DNA of 64,000 bases from positions 19,053,060 through 19,117,059 of the forward strand of contig OY759274.1 in NCBI GenBank assembly GCA_963662155.1, written 5' to 3'. Position numbers and translations under genes: made by a program. The first letter of the stretch is position 1. Every line of letters starts with the position of its first letter. This document shows positions 28,401 to 37,400 of the stretch, piece after piece. Source of the stretch: Lamellibrachia columna (taxonomy: Eukaryota; Annelida; Polychaeta; Sabellida; Siboglinidae). The notes below the pieces were generated by a model. That model searched no databases and was not told the origin of the DNA. It worked only from the letters and a program-made list of their open reading frames with translations.

Positions 28401-31400
28401 CTCTCCAAACATCTCTCCCTCTTGGAGCACATAACTAAAACACAAGAATACTTCTCTCCAAACATCTCTCCCTCTTGGAGCACATAACTAAAACACAAGA
28501 ATACTTCTCTCCAAACATCTCTCCCTCTTGGAGCACATAACTAAAACACAAGAATACTTCTCTCCAAACATCTCTCCCTCTTGGAGCACATAATTAAAAC
28601 ACAAGAACACTTCTCTCCATACATCTCTCCCTCTTGGAGCACATAACTGAAACACGAGAACATTTCTCTACGAACATCTCTCCCTCTTTGAGCACATAAC
28701 TGAAACACAAGAACACTTCAGTGGAAGCTGAACAGGAATAATAAAATATTCATCTTCCTAAATGATGTAAACTGTAACAACATCAGTCCAATGCAGCAGT
28801 TAAACAATCAGTCCAATGCAGCAGTTAAACAATCTGCAAAATGAAATGTTGACTTTTATTAATGCATTCGGAAAATGGCCCTACTGGACAATGGACATAC
28901 CGAACCCTGACATTAAAATATTCTTCATGAATCACGATTTAGCAAGATTGATTTAACAAGATTGACACCCAAACCAAAACACCCAGATGGCAAGTGGACA
29001 AGGAATGCACTGGCTAATTAAGAGTCCAACAATTCTTTATTGACGTGTAACCCACCCCTCTGAGACATTTGTCAATTTTTTTTTAACATATTCACATTGC
29101 TAGCATTTACACAATCAGTGGATAACTTGTTCCAATAAGAGGGTAGCTTTGAACAACCATGTACTATGATAGACAAGTGAGGTTAATACAGGTGTAATGG
29201 GAAGCTTGGAGGGGATGAGAAATGGGTCCTCACTTGGTGAGGTTGGTGATGGGATGGTGGGGATGAGCAATGGGTCCTTACTTTGTGAGGTTGATGATGG
29301 GATAGTGGGGATGAACAATGGGTCCTCACTTGGTAAAGTTGATGATAGGATGGTGGGGATGAGCAATGGGTCTCACCTGGTGAGGTTAATGATGGGATGG
29401 TGGGGATGAGCAATGGGTCTCACCTGGTAAGGTTAATGAAGGGAAGATGAGCAATGGGTCTGACCTAGTGAGGTTAATGATGGGATGGTGGGGATGCACA
29501 ATGGGTCTGACCTGGTGAGGTTAATGATGGTCTGACCTGGTGAGGTTGATGAGTGGATGGTGGGGATGAGCAATGGGTTTCATCGGGTGAGGTTTATGAT
29601 TGGATGGTGACCAATGGGTCTCACCTGGTGAGGTTGATGATGGGATGGTGGGGATGAGCAATGGGTTTCACTAGGTGAGGTTGATGATGGGATGGTGGGG
29701 GTGAGCAATGGGTTTCACCTGGTGAGGTTGATTGTGGGATGGTGGGGATTAGCAATAGGTCTCACTGGGTAAGGTTGATGATGGGATGGTGGGGATGAGC
29801 TAGGGTCTCACCTGGTGAGGTTGATGATGGGATGGTAGAGATGAGCAATGGTTATCACCTGGTGAGATTGATGATGGGAGGTTTGGTGGGGATGAGTCCC
29901 TCCCTCCTGAGGGTTGTCTCCAGGTCTCCTCCGGTCAGCTGCCACAGGTAGTACACCTCATTGATTCCTCTCTCTCCCAACAGATCCACAGGCGTTTCTT
30001 CTGGACAGAAACATAAAAACACCATTTTATGGTATCATAAATACAATATATATTTCCTAAATCCTCAACCTCAGAAGTGCATCACAGAAAACACTGGGAG
30101 CAATCTCAATAGATGATAATAAAAATAATTATATTTTAGCACTGTTGTATTTTAAGCGCCTTTATATTCCTGAAACATAGCGGAGCCACGTCATCGACGT
30201 TTCTGTTGCGACTCATGTGGTTGAGAGATGGAGTCCACAGTAGGTTACACATTTACCCCCGTGTGGGATTTTTTACTTCCCCTGGCATAGACACCAGGTA
30301 GAAGGGCCCTCAAATAAGTCATGCACTCCTACAACTAAGTTAATGAGGCCCGACTAAAGCTGCTAATGACTATGGTTATTATCTTGGTGTGATACCCCTG
30401 CTTTGGCAACTGTGAATGTTTTTGAAAAAAAAAGAACTTAGTTAATTAGACTGACAACTGGCATAAATGCTTAGCATTGTGATGCAGCCCCTTCCCAGAA
30501 TACCTCTGTCATCCCTCACACTCGCCAGTTCAAGGTCAGCACATCGCAGCCTCACAGAGAACATGTCGTAGCCATTGGATGGTGGAATCTGTCAAAAGAA
30601 CAAAAACAGACGTCATCTCCATATTGGAGAAAAAACATTCTAAAAACCTTGTAATAATTTTGTAATAAAATGATAATAAACGATAATTGCACATACCTAA
30701 TGTTGCACTTTATACACAGTCAGGTGTATAATTCATAAATCTTTGTAAAGTTGTGCTGCAAAGATTAGGTTTTAAACTTTTACCTTGCACCTCTTGAAAT
30801 CACTGAATAATGAAGAACTCAGAAGTTCTGTTGGGTTCTTTCTGAAAAAGAAGACGTTTTTGCTGATAAAATAATCTGCCTTAATTGAGTATTTACTCTG
30901 GTCAGACATGATCCCACAACACTAGAGTTATAAAAATTAGTGGTATAAACTCTGCACTGGGAACAACTATTTATGCACTTTTTCTTTTTATAAGGCACAC
31001 AATGTATATGTCTATTAGTTTTGTTATAAAATATTAATGATGTTACATTCATTTTAATGGAAGTTCTCTTGGTCCCCTCCTCTGTGTTAGTGTGAGCTGT
31101 TCTCTGGAGTCACACTTACACTGAGGAAGGGACCGATAGGGTTCCAAAAGATACATTGAGCACTTACTGGACACTCTACGGTGTCACACTATCACTGAGG
31201 AAGGGACCGAGAGTTCCAAAAGATCCGTTGAGCACTTACTGGACACTCTATGGTAGCTACATGTCCCTTAAAATTAATGTAACATCATAAATATTGATTT
31301 ATATATTTTTTATAACACAATTAATAAACATTGTAACAGTATGCCTTATATAATGAACATAAACCCTCTGTAGAGAAAATCACTAACAAAGTTTGTAAAC

Positions 31401-34400
31401 CTCCACGAGGTTGCCAAGAACAGCTGTTCTCTGTAAAACTCACCTTTTGCTAGGAGACAGCAAGAAACATTGGCGAAGAAAACTGACAAACTCTGGAATG
31501 ATTTCCTGTAAAAAATATATTAATATGCATTCACACAAAGTGTACTTTATTGATTCAGCATATTTGTTTTTGGTACACATATTTATATGTTTTGTATGAT
31601 TATATATAAGTTGCAGGCATTGTTATTGTTGGTAACAACGGGTCATTAAATTGAAACGATGTAACAAGTAATCAAAGGGATTACCTGAGGAAATAAATGA
31701 TTTAAAATAAAAAATCTTATTACTACTATTATCATTATCATTATCAAGTAAATCTGGCTGTTTACCTTCATTCTTGCCTCTAAGTTGTGCTCTTTTATAA
31801 TCAAATCCAGAGGATGTGCATCTACAAAGCAATAGCATTTTAATAACAAGATTTAACAAGATTGCCATCCAAGATAAAGGTCCAGTTGGCAAGTGGACAG
31901 GGTGCCATTGGATTATTGAGTCCAACAATAGAGTTCAACAATTCTTTAATATATAAAATAATTCTCCTTCCCCTTCGTCCTATTTGATCTCTCCTAAAGA
32001 ATACATATCCAGTCAGTCCTAACTCAGCACCTGCTATGTCTTTGTTGGCCCAAGATTTGGCTATACCTATTACGTGGGGGTCAATATATCTTATTTACTA
32101 TGAGTGCATTTAAACACACGCACATTTAAAACCAGCTTAACAAATTTTTTCCAGACATTTGTTGCTGGTTTGAGTGTACTAGTGGCTTCTTGTAACTGAA
32201 ATAGCATTAATAAACCAGTTAGGTCAATGAAACTGCAGGTGTATCATAAACTCATTTACATCTGAAAATGACAGTTGTTTGGGAGTTTGGAGACTCAAGA
32301 CAGCAATAAGAATGTCTGAGAAGGATCACTTCTTTATAGCTGCACATGTCATGGGAGCGGTGGTCTAATGGTTAGAGCACCTGCCTGTCGATTGAGAGGA
32401 CGGTGGTTCGATTCCACCTCCGCTGTTTCGAAGCTTGGGTAATTTCATTCACACCACTTTGCCCGTGTCTTTCGGAAGAGACACTAAAAGCCGTTGGTCC
32501 AAACTCCTGCGTTAGCTCAAGATTGGGCTGTTTGGAGTATAACTACTTGAGACTTGAGGAGCTACTAGTGAGGACAACTTTTGGCAGTGGAAGATTGACA
32601 ACATAAATACACAGGCCTCAAGAGAGATCTCCCCAAAATCTATGTAGAACTGTTGCCAAGTGCCTAGTAAGGGTCAAAGGTTGACACTGAATGTGAAAAC
32701 CACTACAAAGTGTACCTGTTTGAATGAAGTTCAATATCCGTCCAATCTGTTGTTGCAGTGACAGTGTGGCCCACAATGGTCTCCCCTGCAAAAAGAGAAA
32801 CATCTGCCAGTGAGCTCACATGAATCAAATCAGCTGCCAGTGAGCTCACATGAATCAAATCAGCTGCCAGTGAGCTCACATGGATCAAATCATCTGCCAG
32901 TGAGCTCACATGGATCAAATCACCTTCACAAATACTGACACACAAAAACAGTATGTCCTGTATAATATCTTAAAGGTGCTTAATCATTTAAATTCTTCCA
33001 CTTGTCTTGTTCACAAATCATTTTGCAAAAAATCAAATGTATCTTGTATCCACTATGACATGCTAGCTATAGTACCCACTATGACATGCTAGCTCTAGTA
33101 TCCACCATGACATGCTAGCTCTAGTATTCACTATGACATGCTACTTCTAGTATCCACTATCACATGCTAGCTCTAGTATAAACAATGACATGCTAGCTTA
33201 TTTGTGCAAATGTTTTATTTAGTTTTAATGAAATTATCAAAGAAACTATTAAATATTTTTTATAGGACTTGGTCCAAATTTGACAAAAAGAGCAACAGTG
33301 ATCCAGTTCCATACACTATAACATAAGGTTATCTCATGTCACTGTTATATAGTTCCATACACTATGACATAAGGTTATCTCATGTCACTGTTATACAGTT
33401 CCATACACTATGACATAAGGTTATCTCATGTCACTGTTATACAGTTCCATACACTATGACATAAGGTTATCTCATGTCACTGTTATATAGCAGCATGTTA
33501 ATTCACAGTTTTTACCGGGTGCTATGATTATTACTATGATTATTACAATCATAGCCCCCCAATTAAAAACAAGGCTGGTGACCTGTCTGATAACAACAAC
33601 TACTGACCCACTGCTCTCGCCACAATTGCTAGTAAATTATTTGAATGTTTGATACAATCCAGGGTTTCCATTTTTTTTAACTACATGTGTAAACCAAAAC
33701 AAAAAGCACTACTGAACTGAAATGCTCATATTTTAATTAAATGAACTTTTTCGACACTACATAGCAAATGGATCATCTATATATGTCACCATGTTGGATG
33801 CCTCTAAAGCCTTTGACAAAGTCAACCATAGTAAACTATTCACTAAACTAATTGACCTGGGCTGTCCTTTTATTGTGAACTCAGAAATTCACTGTCAGAT
33901 GGTGTCGCAGCTTCGCTGAATTTTTTACCATTTCAAACGGTGTTAAACAGGGTGGAATCCTTTTTCCTCATCTTTTTAACATGTACATGGATGACTTAAG
34001 TGTAAATCTGAACAAACTATAAATATGTTGTCTTTATGCAGGCAACATAATGAGCCATATGATATATGCTGATGATCTATGTGTGTTTACCTAGTGTTTC
34101 TGGGCTAAGAAAACTCCCCAATTGTTATGCCAAGTACAACAATATGTTTGATATAACTTACAATGCTAACAAATATTACTGTATGGTTATTGATAACAAA
34201 CCTCAGTACAAGAAAAATATTCACCCTGTTGCTGTCAATAACCATACACTACTTCACACTAAGAAATGTAAATACCTTCTTCATATTATCAACTATAACC
34301 TCACTGACAATGATGATATTGCCAGGCAGAAAAGATGTATTTAAGCTCAGGCAAATGTTTTAGCCAGAAAATTTCACTTATGCAGCAGCACCATTAAAAC

Positions 34401-37400
34401 AACTTTATTTAATTCATACTGTGGTACTGTGTACACCTCAAGTCTTTGGTGTAATTTAAAAAAACAGAGTCTGAAAGGCATTGTTCTTGCATATAACAAC
34501 AGTTTTAGAACTGTATGGGGTGACAAGACTTGTCACCTCATTGTAGTGCAAATTATATGTTTGGTACAAATTATGTAAAATCTTTTAATTAACGTATTCG
34601 CTTGTCAATATTTAGCCTTTCATGCTGTTTAGAAAGGTCTGATAATCTTTTTGTGAATTATTTTCACACTTTTATTAACTACAGAAGTCCAATGATTAAA
34701 TACTGGATTGGTCAATTGTATACTTTTAATACATGACATGCGTGTATATTTAATTTTTTTTATTCTTTCTACATGAACTTTTAATGAACAACATGTGTGT
34801 ATATTTATACATATTTTTACTTGTATGTATATATATATATATATGGACTTTTGTCTAAAAAAAACATTATTATTATAAACTGACTGCGTATAGTATTTAC
34901 GCTATTCACACACAACGCTTTGAAAATTATCAATGGGCTCAATGAGTAGAGGAAGGTAGAGTAAACACACAATAGACACTATCCACACCTGACACTTGGA
35001 GAGTAAACACACCATAGACACTATCCACACCTGACACTTGGAGAGTAAACACACAATAGACACTATCCACACCTGACACTTGGAGAGTAAACACACCATA
35101 GACACTATCCACACCTGACACTTGGAGAGTAAACACACAATAGACACTATCCACACCTGACATTTGGAGAGTAAACACACCATAGACACTATCCACACCT
35201 GACACTTGGAGAGTAAACACACCATAGACACTATCCACATCTGACACTTGGAGAGTAAACACACCATAGACACTATCCACACCTGACACTTGGAGAGTAA
35301 ACACACCATAGACACTATCCACACCTGACACTTGGAGAGTAAACACACAATAGACACTATCCACACCTGACACTTGGAGAGTAAACACACCATAGACACT
35401 ATCCACACCTGACACTTGGAGAGTAAACACAACATAGACACTATCCACACCTGACACTTGGAGAGTAAACACACCATAGACACTATACACACCTGACACT
35501 TGGAGAGTAAACACAACATAGACACTATCCACATCTGACACTTGTAGAGTAAACACACCATAGACACTATACACACCTGACACTTGGAGAGTAAACACAA
35601 CATGGACACTATCCACACCTGACACTTGGAGAGTAAACACACCATCGACACTATCCACACCTGACACTTGGAGAGTAAACACAACATGGACACTATCCAC
35701 ACCTGACACTTGGAGAGTAAACACAACATGGACACTATCCACACCTGACACTTACCAAGATGGCTTCCACCAGAATAATTCCAAGTGACCAAACATCAAC
35801 CTTGGGCCCACAAGGGGGCAGCACCTGTTGGTCTGTCACTGCATTGATGTTCGCTGCATGCCCAGGCGCAAGGGCAAGTACTTCAGGAGCCATGTAGCGG
35901 GGGGAACTACAAACATTACACAGCACATTTGGGGGGCAACTCATATATTTCTGAATGTTCTCTGTTGTCATGGATAGCCCTCACACAAGTTTTAATTACT
36001 TTATAAAATCCCTTCAGTGTCATCTTGCAGCATTTGCAAAATAGGAAATAATTACATTCTTTCTAGAGCTTCTGCCGTCTGCGTTTGTGTGAAACATTAT
36101 TAAATTTGTGGTTACATTTATAATAAAGCACTTTATATCAGTAATAAACAATTCTGTTCAGAGGCGCATCAGTGCAGGACTGATAAAATGTAACAACGAA
36201 CATAATAAAAAAATCTTTTGACTATTGTCATAACCAGACTCGTAAAACATAGGAGACAAATACAAGTGGCGTCTAGCACCACCGACACACACAGCACAGA
36301 GAACGGGGTGGGAATAGATTTTTTCTAAATCTTCAAAAATCTTACAAGACATGTGCCTTCTATTGCCTAATGGTAGTTATGGTACTATACACAGTAAACT
36401 TATTTGATGTAAAATATATATGTATACGTAATAAGTATATATCTATGAGCCCACCCACTTACCCGACTGGGAACGCGACTGTCGTGCCGTGGTCAGTCAT
36501 GTGATACATGCCATACTTGGCCAACTTCACGCTCCCCTGGAGGCAAAACAACACATTAGTTGCTGGTCTTGTGGGAATTAGTCTTGCAGGGATTAATTAA
36601 TCTTGTTGTATGTTTCACAAAGCCAGGTGAATGTCAAAAAACAATAATTTGTTTACATTTCCTTGAACAATGAAGCATTGATATTTAAACAAGTGTTGAT
36701 AATGATAGACTTATTGGAGAGAACCAATTAATAGCAGCATTGATTGACATGTGACAGTTCCTTGTGTTCACAGACATTCTGTATGTCCTACTTAAAAGCA
36801 ACCAGTGTGAATATGTTCAAAAATAAAAATGACAGACATCTGATAAGGTGAGCTACACATAAATTGTGACACAAGGCGTGGGTCATGGGTGACTTGGGTG
36901 TCTTGTTGGCAGGATAACCAAGGATCTAAGATGGTGACATGTTGGCATCTTGAACACGTAATGCGAGGCGTACATTACTAAACTTTTAGTCGCACGTTTG
37001 TGGGACTGGGTCAGTGCACATTACACTACATTTGTTGCAGTGATTCAATTTTCTAGTTGGTTCAGCAAGTGTTGCGCCGGCCAAATCAACACGCGACCCA
37101 GGTTTTGTTGAGTTGCAGACATAGCGCAACTGATCAGTTTTATGTCAAATAAACACACAATTCGCAACACAAGTTTAGCAATGTACACCTGGCAATATGG
37201 AAACAGTAACTGTTGCTGACAAGTTAATGTCTGCACTTAAAGCAAGTGACACCTACAGAGAGACTCTGTGGTGACTGCCAAGTAGTGGTGAACTCACGGC
37301 TGTGTCCAGGAGCACATTATGTGCTGACAGGTTGTGGTGGATGATTCCCTCTTGGTGTAGGTGATCCAGACCTTCAAGGACACCATATGCCAGCCGCCTC

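Noticed and set aside
32353..32425. tRNA gene with clear A and B boxes
   Set aside because: Continuous with a SINE body that recurs at 16190-16350 without the tRNA head, and no convincing anticodon arm; treated as a SINE.
34902..35792. Minus-strand frames of 296 and 270 codons
   Set aside because: By-product of the 42-bp repeat whose period is a multiple of three; the true TBCK exon 35756-35906 uses a different boundary.
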